Shown: positions 34,274-44,344 of the stretch, in pieces
Numbering within the stretch: the stretch's first letter is position 1
Layout of the letters: each line of letters begins with the position of its first letter
NCBI RefSeq assembly: GCF_016801865.2
Contig: NC_068937.1
Location: 133,072,455 to 133,136,454 of the forward strand
Source: Culex pipiens pallens
Taxonomy: Eukaryota > Arthropoda > Insecta > Diptera > Culicidae
Reading direction: 5' to 3'
Length of the DNA: 64,000 bases
The notes under the pieces: generated by a model
Databases searched by the model: none
Told to the model about the DNA's origin: nothing
The model's input: only the letters and a program-made list of their open reading frames with translations
Position numbers and translations under genes: made by a program

Positions 34274-36478
34274 GAAAATCACAAAATTCCATATGGCTTC
34301 ATCCATAATGTACGTCACGCTAAATCAGCCAAAATTTACCCCCCCCCCCCCCCTCCCCCTTTTTCACGCTTTTCCTATACTTATAACATGCAATGTAACG
34401 CTTATTAAACTAAGTAAGGGACGATTTAAGCTCAAAAATTTGCTATGCGCATTAAAAGCAGATTAAAAAGCAGGCTTTGGCAAAAAGATATTTAGGTAAA
34501 AATATCATTTTTTTACAGTAATTTGAAAAAGCTATAAGAAAAAGTCAAACCAATCACGGATGTTAATGGCACATTTTAAAGTGCTTCCTTTCGAATGCAG
34601 CTAAGAGAGTGGAAATTGATGAAGTTTTACGAAAATGCGAGCAATTTTAAGATTTTTTTTGTTTTTTGGACCTCAAACTTCAATGCCCGTCTTACCCCAC
34701 TCTCCTTTGTCGTAGAGGGCTCATATTTGGCATGAGTTCATCTCATGTATAACAAACAAACGATGAAAAATTATTTTTTTTATTTTCGGAGCACTTCGAT
34801 ACGACCTGTTACACACTGAGGAAAAACTCGCTCTTTAGTACATCAATTTTTTTTATAATTTATTATTCAAAAACGATTTTAATAAATTTTTGAATGGAAC
34901 AGTGTCCTTCGAATCGAGAAACACAATCCGATTTCTTTTCAAATATTGCAGTTTGAGGGTTTACAAAAATCCTTTTTATCAACGTTTGATAACCCATAAA
35001 ATTTTCAAAATTTGATGAAAGTTGCTTCTTGTTGTCCCGAACCATTTTCGATTCCAATTTCCATGAAATTAACGGATAATTCTTAATCTTAAATCTATCA
35101 ATGTCACCCCGGTTTACGGTAACATTTGGATGTATTTTCATGGCAATTGAGCAAAGATTTGTTTTATTCAAAGTTGATATGAAACCTAACAATTTTTTGA
35201 TTGACTCATTTGAAAGAAAATTAAATGGTGACATTTTATTAAATGAGAGCCATATTCAATATATTGAATCATATTTAAATCATCAGATTTTATAACGACA
35301 CAAAATTCAAAAATAAAGAATTACTCCCAATCCAATAACTCGATATGTCATATTTAGGTTCTAATCCAAATGTTTAAGAGCGAGTCCACGAACAAGGCAT
35401 ACCCCTTTGTATGGGACGTCGTTTGGACCTCACCAATCTGCCTGAAATTTTCAGGGATTGTTTGTAGATATAAAACTAGCATCTGGCCAAAATATGAGCA
35501 CTCTAGGTCAACGGGAAGTGGGGCAAATCGGGACACAAAGTTTGAAGGTTCAAAAACGTCAAAAATCTTAAAATGGCTATAACTCAGGCAAAATTCAATT
35601 TAATTTCGAAATTAAAAATGCATCTGGAAGGGCTTAAAAAATGCAACAAAATGCAGGGAGAAGCATCACAATTGGTTAAATCTAAAGGGAGTTATTGGCA
35701 TTTTAGTGAAAAAATAGCATAATTTTCAAACTCAAATAAAAAAGTGTTCCATCCAGATATCAACTCGGTTCGACCTGCAGCTTATAGGGGACATCTGGGA
35801 CTACCATCTGAGACTGAGAACGCTTTGGGTAAGGCAGTTTAACATATTAAATAGACACTTTTACTTTTAGTGAATTTTTTGGTTGTACATTTTTGCTCGG
35901 GGGACCCCTTAGATCCCATTTTCTGGTAATAATTTTATCATATTCGTGTTCCTGAGACAATTTCACAGTAGAAACATGCATAAAAATGTTTATTTTTATC
36001 AATTTTAACCCTTTAAAAAATGAAAGTGGTCGATGCGCAAAAAAAGGGATTTTATCAGGAAAAAATATGATATTACTTTAAAAGTAGCAACCTACTCAAA
36101 ATAACAACATTCTCCAAATCATCCACGAACGCATCAGCTCTCTCGCACTCTAATTAAGCAGCCAGTTCATTTTGCACTGCCTGCTCTCGCTGCAGTGTTT
36201 GATAACCCAGTGTTACCAGACTCCCAGGGGAAAGCCTCGAATTTTATCATGTTGTGTGTGTTGTCTCTGACATAACCCTAGCACTGACTGATAAACAGCA
36301 AAGTAAACATTAGCGCACAAAATATACTACCCGAATTTAACGTAGTTCCACGACGGCATGATTTTTTTTAAATTTACACTGTAAAAATTGAAAACAATAT
36401 TTTGCTGTCAAATTATCAAAATAAAAATTAAAAAAAAGCTTAATTCAAAAAAAATATATTTTTTTTTCAAATAAATTT
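34274..36478. other. AT-rich DNA with repeat fragments
   Basis: 34,296-34,370 is one end of the CGTCATCC-type MITE seen at 22-23 kb, with a long C-run and no partner end. The rest is AT-rich and holds one unidentified ORF (separate entry). 36,100-36,330 is more balanced in composition without identifiable features. Confidence 0.45.
34863..35234 (-). CDS. Unidentified 123-codon ORF
   Basis: I do not recognise this protein. It starts at an ATG and runs 123 codons in a strongly AT-rich stretch where frames this long are uncommon outside the repeats. It ends with two consecutive TAA codons, overlapping AATAAA and followed by an A-rich run. The product is basic, with no hydrophobic segment and no clear domain. 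The first ~40 residues have only a faint F-box-like spacing of hydrophobics. It could be a relic of a retrocopied gene, a small lineage-specific gene or chance. Confidence 0.2.
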   Translation of the reverse strand: MSPFNFLSNESIKKLLGFISTLNKTNLCSIAMKIHPNVTVNRGDIDRFKIKNYPLISWKLESKMVRDNKKQLSSNFENFMGYQTLIKRIFVNPQTAIFEKKSDCVSRFEGHCSIQKFIKIVFE

Positions 36479-37268
36479 ATGAGTGTGTCCCGAAACGCAC
36501 TACCCCCCGAAAAGTGCTACTCTGCCAGCGACGTGGAAAACTGTGATTTTTGCACCATACAAAAACGGATGATTAAAACGTGGCCCAACCACGCGCGAGC
36601 TGCACGTCTCTATCAGGGCCCGAGATATGCAACATGCAGAACACCAAAACACACCCACACACACACGAATGCAAACTTTTGTTTTGATTGCATACACAAC
36701 TTTCAACCCATCGTGCCCGAAAGTGATGCTGCTGCGTTTTTCCAGCATCAGCGCGTTGGGGGGTGGAAACCCCCCCCCCCTCCCCCCCTGTTGCCTTTTT
36801 TTGTGCACTTTAATTATTGTTGTTGCTCGGTTCGGCTCGAAGCAAGCACAAATATTGATATTTCATATAGAAAATTAAATTAGATTGCCTACGCCCGGCA
36901 TTTTGTTTGCCCGGCTCTGTCTATGTCGGATGTCTAGTGTGGGGGTGGGGGGAAGGGGGCCCATTGAGACAACCTTTCAGAGGTTGACTTTCTCGGAAAA
37001 GAAAGCATCAATATTGAAATTGAATTTTAAAACTTTGACTTTTGCAAAACAATTCGCTCAGGAAAACTTTCTATTTATTATGGAAATTATTCGCTTTCTT
37101 CAGTCATACTTCCGCACTCGCTCAAAATCATTGCGAAAAAGCAGTCATCAGGAAATATGGCAATCTTAGCATTAATTCCAGTCTCATCTGGATTTAATGT
37201 TAAGCAGAGGAGCCACTTCAAATGCGTATTCTGTAAAATGCTGGGATTTTAAAGAATTTTCTGAGCTA
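36479..37268. other. Non-repetitive DNA with poly-C tract
   Basis: GC-richer block with a broken C-run at about 36,770-36,790 and open frames on both strands, none recognisable. A CA repeat lies near 36,650-36,665. No gene is called. Confidence 0.4.
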
Positions 37269-37713
37269 CCCGGGCAGACGGTAATAACAAAATTAATGCC
37301 ATTTCAATAACAAATATTGTTAAAATAACAGAAAGTGTTATGGAATCCCTTGAAAAATCCATTTTTGCAAAAGGGTTTAATAACAGTTTATGTTATCATA
37401 AAAAAATTGTTATTGGTCTGATATTGGTTGAAAGCCAAAACAACATTGGAATAACATTTCTTGTTATGGAAGAATAACTCCAACTGTTATTGGGATGATC
37501 GGATTAGTTGTTAAAATAACTTAAATAATAACAAAGATTTGTTCGAAGAATCACTAAAAAAAATTATTAGTCTGTTATTACAATAACAATCCAATAACAA
37601 AAAATCATAACGACGAATAACAAATCTTGTTATAAATAACATAAAATGTTATTGGCCAAGTATTTTCAAATATCAAAAAATAATATTCCAAAGAAATTTT
37701 CCGTCTGCTCGGG
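37269..37713. mobile_element. MITE with CAGACGG-type ends, copy 2
   Basis: CCCGGGCAGACGG at the left and CCGTCTGCTCGGG at the right, with an interior rich in AATAACA and TGTTAT. It is the same family and orientation as 2064-2461, and slightly longer. Confidence 0.8.
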
Positions 37714-37747
37714 TTTTCTGAAATTTTGAAACAAAGCATTTAAATTG

Positions 37748-37765
37748 GGGATAACATGTTATCCC
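37748..37765. repeat. 18-bp perfect palindrome at minisatellite edge
   Basis: GGGATAACATGTTATCCC is its own reverse complement and overlaps the start of the CCCAAGTAACATT that leads into the 9-bp array. Confidence 0.8.
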
Positions 37766-37772
37766 AAGTAAC

Positions 37773-39806
37773 ATTGTCAAAATTGTCAAAATTGTCAAAA
37801 TTGTCAAAATTTTCAAAATTGTCAAAATTGTCAAAATTGTCAAAATTGTCAAAATTGTCAAAATTGTCAAAATTGTCAAAATTGTCAAAATTGTCAAAAT
37901 TGTCAAAATTGTCAAAATTGTCAAAATTGTCAAAATTGTCAAAATTGTCAAAATTGTCAAAATTGTCAAAATTGTCAAAATTGTCAAAATTGTCAAAATT
38001 GTCAAAACTGTCAAAATTGTCAAAATTGTCAAAATTGACAAAATTGTCAAAATTGTCAAAATTGTCAAAATTGTCAAAATTGTCAAAATTGTCAAAATTG
38101 TCAAAATTATCAAAATTGTCAAAATTGTCAAAATTGTCAAAATTGTCAAAATTGTCAAAATTGTCAAAATTGTCAAAATTGTCAAAATTGTCAAAATTGT
38201 CAAAATTGTCAAAATTGTCAAAATTGTCAAAATTGTCAAAATTGTCAAAATTGTCAAAATTGTCAAAATTGTCAAAATTGTCAAAATTGTCAAAATTGTC
38301 AAAATTGTCAAAATTGTCAAAATTGTCAAAATTGTCAAAATTGTCAAAATTGTCAAAATTGTCAAAATTGTCAAAATTGTCAAAATTGTCAAAATTGTCA
38401 AAATTGTCAAAATTGTCAAAATTGTCAAATTGTCAAAATTGTCAAAATTGTCAAAATTGTCAAAATTGTCAAAATTGTCAAAATTGTCAAAATTGTCAAA
38501 ATTGTCAAAATTGTCAAAATTGACAAAATTGACAAAATTGTCAAAATTGTCAAAATTGTCAAAATTGTCAAAATTGTCAAAATTGTCAAAATTGTCAAAA
38601 TTGTCAAAATTGTCAAAATTGTCAAAATTGTCAAAATTGTCAAAATTGTCAAAATTGTCAAAATTGTCAAAATTGTCAAAATTGTCAAAATTGTCAAAAT
38701 TGTCAAAATTGTCAAAATTGTCAAAATTGTCAAAATTGTCAAAATGGTCAAAATTGTCAAAATTGTCAAAATTGTCAAAATTGTCAAAATTGTCAAAATT
38801 GTCAAAATTGTCAAAATTGTCAAAATTGTCAAAATTGTCAAAATTGTCAAAATTGTCAAAATTGTCAAAATTGTCAAAATTGTCAAAATTGTCAAAATTG
38901 TCAAAATTGTCAAAATTGTCAAAATTGTCAAAATTGTCAAAATTGTCAAAATTGTCAAAATTGTCAAAATTGTCAAAATTGTCAAAATTGTCAAAATTGT
39001 CAAAATTGTCAAAATTGTCAAAATTGTCAAAATTGTCAAAATTGTCAAAATTGTCAAAATTGTCAAAATTGACAAAATTGACAAAATTGTCAAAATTGTC
39101 AAAATTGTCAAAATTGTCAAAATTGTCAAAATTGACAAAATTGTCAAAATTGTCAAAATTGACAAAATTGTCAAAATTGACAAAATTGACAAAATTGACA
39201 AAATTGACAAAATTGACAAAATTGACAAAATTGACAAAATTGTCAAAATTGTCAAAATTGACAAAATTGACAAAATTGACAAAATTGACAAAATTGTCAA
39301 AATTGTCAAAATTGTCAAAATTGTCAAAATTGTCAAAATTGTCAAAATTGTCAAAATTGTCAAAATTGTCAAAATTGTCAAAATTGTCAAAATTGTCAAA
39401 ATTGACAAAATTGTCAAAATTGTCAAAATTGTCAAAATTGTCAAAATTGTCAAAATTGTCAAAATTGTCAAAATTGTCAAAATTGTCAAAATTGTCAAAA
39501 TTGTCAAAATTGTCAAAATTGTCAAAATTGTCAAAATTGTCAAAATTGTCAAAATTGTCAAAATTGTCAAAATTGTCAAAATTGTCAAAATTGTCAAAAT
39601 TGTCAAAATTGTCAAAATTGACAAAATTGTCAAAATTGTCAAAATTGTCAAAATTGACAAAATTGTCAAAATTGTCAAAATTGTCAAAATTGTCAAAATT
39701 GTCAAAATTGTCAAAATTGTCAAAATTGTCAAAATTGTCAAAATTGTCAAAATTGTCAAAATTGTCAAAATTGTCAAAATTGTCAAAATTGTCAAAATTG
39801 TCAAAA
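37773..39806. repeat. 9-bp minisatellite (ATTGTCAAA), ~226 copies
   Basis: About 2034 bp of almost uninterrupted ATTGTCAAA units. Variants are few: ATTGACAAA units cluster around 39,060-39,300, with single ones elsewhere, and one unit lacks a base near 38,425. Because the unit is three codons long, frames stay open on both strands for hundreds of codons, giving (KLS), (VKI) and (TIL) repeats. These are not proteins. Preceding the array is TCCCAAGTAACATT, identical to the left end of the element at 18,162. Confidence 0.97.
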
Positions 39807-39980
39807 ACATCCAGACGACCTGCTGCTTTGTAAGAACACCTTATCTTATCCTTGCTCTGGGATGCAGAACCAGTCCCAACATGAACAAAGACTCAACTTA
39901 TTTTGGTTTTTCCTATAATTTCAACTTCATCAACAAAAAAAAATTTTTTTTTGGGTAAAACAACATCCATTTATTGTTCT
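39807..39980. other. Spacer between minisatellite and palindrome
   Basis: About 170 bases of apparently unique sequence ending in an A/T-rich run. It has no counterpart beyond the right arm. Confidence 0.6.
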
Positions 39981-40129
39981 AAAAAAAGGTGCAGGTGGTT
40001 ATGTTCTACATGACCAATATGACAAAGAACTTTGTACAAAACTTTAAAAATCATGCTATTTATATTTTTTAATTCTTTGCCTATTTATTTAATCCTAAAT
40101 AATTAATTCTAATTAAATTAATTCAATCA

Positions 40130-40597
40130 ATGGCACCGGTAGAACCTTCCCTCAGGGCCATGGCCACTCCGGGTGTGGCCAATCCTGTCAAAATTGCAAT
40201 TTTAATCACCAGTATCAAAAACCATGAATTTTGATACCCATATTGCCCCAAGTCGTATGGTTCGATAAATGTCCCCCCGGTAAAACCTTCCCTCAGGGCC
40301 ATGGCCACTCCGGGTGTGGCCTATCCTGTTAAAATGGCCATTTTCATCACCAGTATCAAAAACCATGAATTTTGATACCCAAGTCGTATGGTTCGATAAA
40401 TGTCCCCCCGGTAGAACCTTCCCTCAGGTCCATGGCCACTCCGGGTGTGGCCAATCCTATCAAAATGGCCATTTTCATCACCAGTATCAAAAACCATGAA
40501 TTTTGATACCCATATTGCCCCAAGTCGTATGGTTCGATAAATGTCCCCCCGGTAGAACCTTCCCTCAGGGCCATGGCCACTCCGGGTGTGGCCAATA
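40130..40597 (-). repeat. 141-bp satellite, outer left block
   Basis: About 3.3 units reading on the minus strand, away from the adjacent promoter-like module. One unit has an internal deletion near 40,381. Confidence 0.92.
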
Positions 40598-41152
40598 TCC
40601 TACCAGTTTGGTCCCAACCCCATTGCCTTGAATCATTCTGGTTTCCGAGTGACCGTTCTAACAATGTTCTTTAGAACAGAATTCCTCCCAAGTTGGTGCA
40701 CAACCTGTGTCTTTCAATGTGTGTATGTGTGTGTGAGCAATAAAATTACCACCGTCGATCCGTCTCTGACGGATTTTCGGTCAAAACTAACTGTTCAGAG
40801 GCTATCTGTTAGCTTATATAGTCCGCATAAAATGTGGCAACATGGTGCAAATTTTGCCTCGTCTCCTGCTTTCTTGGAACTGTCACGCGAGAATGTTGCA
40901 CCATTGTTGCCACATTTCATGCGGACTATATAAGCTAACAGATAGCCTCTGAACAGTTAGTTTTGACCGAAAATCCGTCAGAGACGGATCGACGGTGGTA
41001 ATTTTATTGCTCACACACACATACACACATTGAAAGACACAGGTTGTGCACCAACTTGGGAGGAATTCTGTTCTAAAGAACATTGTTAGAACGGTCACTC
41101 GGAAACCAGAATGATTCAAGGCAATGGGGTTGGGACCAAACTGGTAGGATAT
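40598..41152. promoter_or_regulatory. Divergent pair of promoter-like modules (left)
   Basis: Two ~275-bp copies are joined back to back around 40,873. Each has TATATAAG (40,813-40,820 minus; 40,927-40,934 plus) with GAACAGTTAG about 25 bases downstream. That spacing resembles a TATA plus initiator core promoter of an insect LTR retrotransposon. Both point outward into satellite units. LTR origin is an inference; no gag, pol or primer site is seen. Confidence 0.5.
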
Positions 41153-41868
41153 TGGCCACACCCGGAGTGGCCATGGCCCTGAGGGAAGGTTCTACCGGGG
41201 GGACATTTATCGAACCATACGACTTGGGGCAATATGGGTATCAAAATTCATGGTTTTTGATACTGGTGATGAAAATGGCCATTTTGACAGGATTGGCCAC
41301 ACCCGGAGTGGCCATTGCACAGTGTTCGGAATGGCAAAATTAAGTGGAATAAATTGATAACTCTTTTATTTGACGTCCTAGCCAAATGGTGTCTTCGGAA
41401 GAGTTGTTGTACTTGATAAGGGCTATCTTTTGAAGTTATTGACATACAGTTGGATGACGTTGTAGGGCTTTGGTGTCTTGGGCAAAGTTGTAGAGGAGAA
41501 AATTTCATGAAGGTTGGTCGAAGGCGCCAAATTTGTAGCTCTTAATCTACTCTAGATATATGCCAGTTTTGCAAAAATGGTCCAAAAAGCACTTTTTTGT
41601 GATAACTTAAAATGTTAGCGTTTTAGCGGCCTACTATGTTCTTATGACATGAGTTGTTTATGACATAAAATTACATATCTTTGCCGAAAACAGCAAAAAG
41701 TTTTGAGCCTTTATTGAGGAGTTATAACCATTTTTAAGTGATTTTGAGCCTATTTTCAAGTTGCAATGTTTTCAAAATGGCGCATTTTGGCGCAAAACCG
41801 AACAATGCACCTGAAAGTACACACTTTCAGCTACATTTCCTGAAAATATCTCCGTGTATATATTTTTA

Positions 41869-42557
41869 GATATCTCAATTTGAATTTGCCGATTTTTAAT
41901 CAATTTATTTATAAATGTTATTCGAAATCATAATGAATATATGGTGAAAATCGGTAAATTGAAGGGTAAATTGATCGATTTTTATGGAAATTACATTGTC
42001 TATGAAAAAATACGACAACCTTTCCAGAGTGACCACATATGAAGGAAATACTTAATTTTAAATACGAACAATTATTTAAAATTTTCACTTACATTATTTT
42101 TGGGAAAAACATGTAATTATTCATAATTTTAAAATGTGTATCATAATTTTAAGCATGAACAATGTTTTACTGCGGGCGTCAATAATTAGAGTTCACGTGC
42201 GGTGATACGACCGCAAGATAATGATCGCATGACAGCCGCAAGACAACCGCAGAACAAATTTTTGACTGTTGTCAAAGGTTGCCTGGAGTTTTGAGCTGAC
42301 TTTTTGGAAAATATTGAAAACAAACCAAGTCAACCAGAATTTCAGTTCAACTTGCTGATTTTTACACTGCGGTAATAAGGCGGCAATAATCTCCTGTCAC
42401 TCACAGCGAAGGAGAAAAGTGATTTTATCTCGCAATAAGCAATATTAAAATCGATCAATTTACCCTTTCAATTTACCGATTATTACCACGTTTCAATAAG
42501 ATCCCGCTTAAAAATTATAAATAAATTGATTAAATTCCGTCAAATTCAAATTGAGAT
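41869..42557. repeat. Inner foldback within the 2.8-kb foldback (left)
   Basis: ATCTCAATTTGAATTTG at the left pairs with CAAATTCAAATTGAGAT at the right; GGTAAATTGATCGATTTT pairs with AAAATCGATCAATTTACC. The centre is near 42,213 and holds CCGCAAGA / GCGGTGATACGACC motifs. It is mirrored at 60,094-60,782. Confidence 0.8.
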
Positions 42558-42558
42558 A

Positions 42559-42720
42559 CAGTAGACTCTCTCGTTGTCGATATTGAAGGGACCGTCGAGA
42601 GCAGGAGTTATGAAATTATAGAACAAAAAATCAAAGCAATCTATTTGAAGGGACTGACAAATTTATTGACAGCTGGAGTAATATTGATATCGAGAAGATC
42701 GACAACGAGAGAGTCCACTG
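42559..42720. mobile_element. 162-bp TA-flanked MITE (left)
   Basis: CAGTAGACTCTCTCGTTGTC and its near-perfect inverse GACAACGAGAGAGTCCACTG, flanked by TA. The ends resemble pogo/Tigger-like MITEs of the Tc1/mariner group. It is mirrored at 59,931-60,092. Confidence 0.85.
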
Positions 42721-42783
42721 TATCTCTAGATCGACACCGATAGACACGGAGATATTTTCAGAAAATATAGTTGAAAGTGTGTA

Positions 42784-43657
42784 CCGTAAAACGGGGTGAC
42801 TTTGATAGCCGGGGTGACTTTGATAGGTTTGCGATTTTTCCGCACAATGAAGAGTACAATTAAAATACGTAAGGAATGGTTTAGAAACATACTGACCGTG
42901 GTAGAGAAGTATTCAAAGTACCTCAAGAAGAACTTTTCATAAAATTTTGACAAGTTTAAAAAGTTAGTTAACTATACTTAAGAAAATGTTGATGAAAGTC
43001 ATTATTTTAAACTTCTCAAAGTGTCATGATTTTCCCAATGAACATGATTTTTAATCGGAAAATGAAATGCATTTTAGGATTCTTTGGACAATTTTCCACT
43101 AGGAGAAGGTTAAAAAAGTTTGTTAATAATAAATAATATGTGTTTTTGAAACACATTTAAAAAAAAAAGATTCGTGCTTTGAATTCAGTATAAAATGCAA
43201 TATAAATCGATAATTTTACAAACAAAACTAGTTTTAACAAATTTCAGGCAAAATTCCGACTTTTTAACAATTTTTCCTAAAATTTATATGTATTTTGCTA
43301 AAAAGCTTATACATTTAGTTAACTAAATATAAACATTGATTTTTTTCTCAAAAACTATATCAGCTTCTTTAGTGATGGTACATTCAACGTACAAATAAAA
43401 TTTGAACATCTTAAATATGATTTTAACAAGAAAAACTATGACTATCAAAGTCACCCCGGAATTAAAACTAAGAATTTTTAACGTAACTATTTTTCTAAAC
43501 ATTATTGAAAAAACTTTTTTTCCGAAATAGTACATGGACTTTGTGTAATCTATCCCAGTACATGTTTTAAAAATAATAATCTTGAGAAAAACCTTACCTG
43601 TTGGAAAATATTCTAAAAACAAATTGAAATCCTATCAAAGTCACCCCGGTTTACGGT
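42784..43657. mobile_element. TA-flanked MITE with GGGGTGACTTTGATAG ends (left)
   Basis: CCGTAAAACGGGGTGACTTT at the left and AAAGTCACCCCGGTTTACGG at the right are inverted, flanked by TA. GGGGTGACTTTGATAG is doubled at the left end. The empty TA site is preserved in the opposite foldback arm (about 41,808-41,835, read in reverse), confirming insertion. It has no transposase. Confidence 0.9.
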
Positions 43658-44150
43658 ACTTTCATGTGCATTGTTCGGTTTTGCGCCAAAATTCGCCATT
43701 TCGAAAACATTGCAACTTAAAAATATGCTCAAAATCACTTACAAATGGTTATAACTCCTCAACAACATTTTGCTGTCTTGGGCAAAGATGTGTAATTTTA
43801 TGTCATAAACAACTCTTCAGAACATAGTAGGCCGCTAAAATGCTAACATTTTAAGTTATCACAAAAAAGTGCTTCTTTTACCATTTTTGCAAAAATGACG
43901 TAGTAGATTAAGAGCTACAAATTTGGCGCCTTTGACAAACTTTCATGAAATTTTCTCCTCTACAACTTTGCGCAATACACCAAAGCCCTACAACGTCATC
44001 CAACAGAGTTAGTTTTTGGTTGACACCTGGAAGATCGTCACCCTGTATGTCAATAACTTTAAAAGATAGCCCTTATCAAGTAAAACAACTCTTCCGAAGA
44101 CACCATTTGGCTAGGAGGTCAAATAAAGGAGTAATCAATTTATTCAAATG

Positions 44151-44344
44151 CCCTGAGGGAAGGTTTTACCGGGGGGATATTTATCGAACCATATAAATTG
44201 GGGCAATATGGGTATCAAAATTCATGGTTTTTGATACTGGTAATGAAAATGGACATTTTGGCAGGATTGGCCTCAACCGAAGTGGCCATGGTCCTGGGGA
44301 AGGTTCTGCCGGGGACATTTATCGAACCATACGACTTGGGACGG
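44151..44344 (+). repeat. Plus-oriented satellite units and orientation switch
   Basis: About 1.4 diverged plus-strand units. Near 44,343 the array flips: GACTTGGGACGGTACC is followed by units reading on the minus strand. The same junction occurs in reverse near 58,290. Confidence 0.85.

Larger units (their letters stand above)
41327..44150. repeat. 2.8-kb foldback nested in satellite (left)
   Basis: Interrupts a 141-bp unit between GTGGCCAT and GCCCTGAGG. The outer arms share GCCAAATGGTGTCTTCGGAA and TTGCGCCAAAA-type blocks (41,336-41,870 against 42,740-44,150). Inside are a smaller foldback (41,869-42,557) and two TA-flanked MITEs (42,559-42,720 and 42,784-43,657). The same composite sits at 58,497-61,330. 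Confidence 0.88.

Noticed and set aside
37756..39958. Open frames of 250-467 codons encoding (KLS), (VKI) and (TIL) repeats
   Set aside because: They are automatic results of a 9-bp tandem unit with no stop in most frames; both strands are open and there is no non-repetitive domain or start context.
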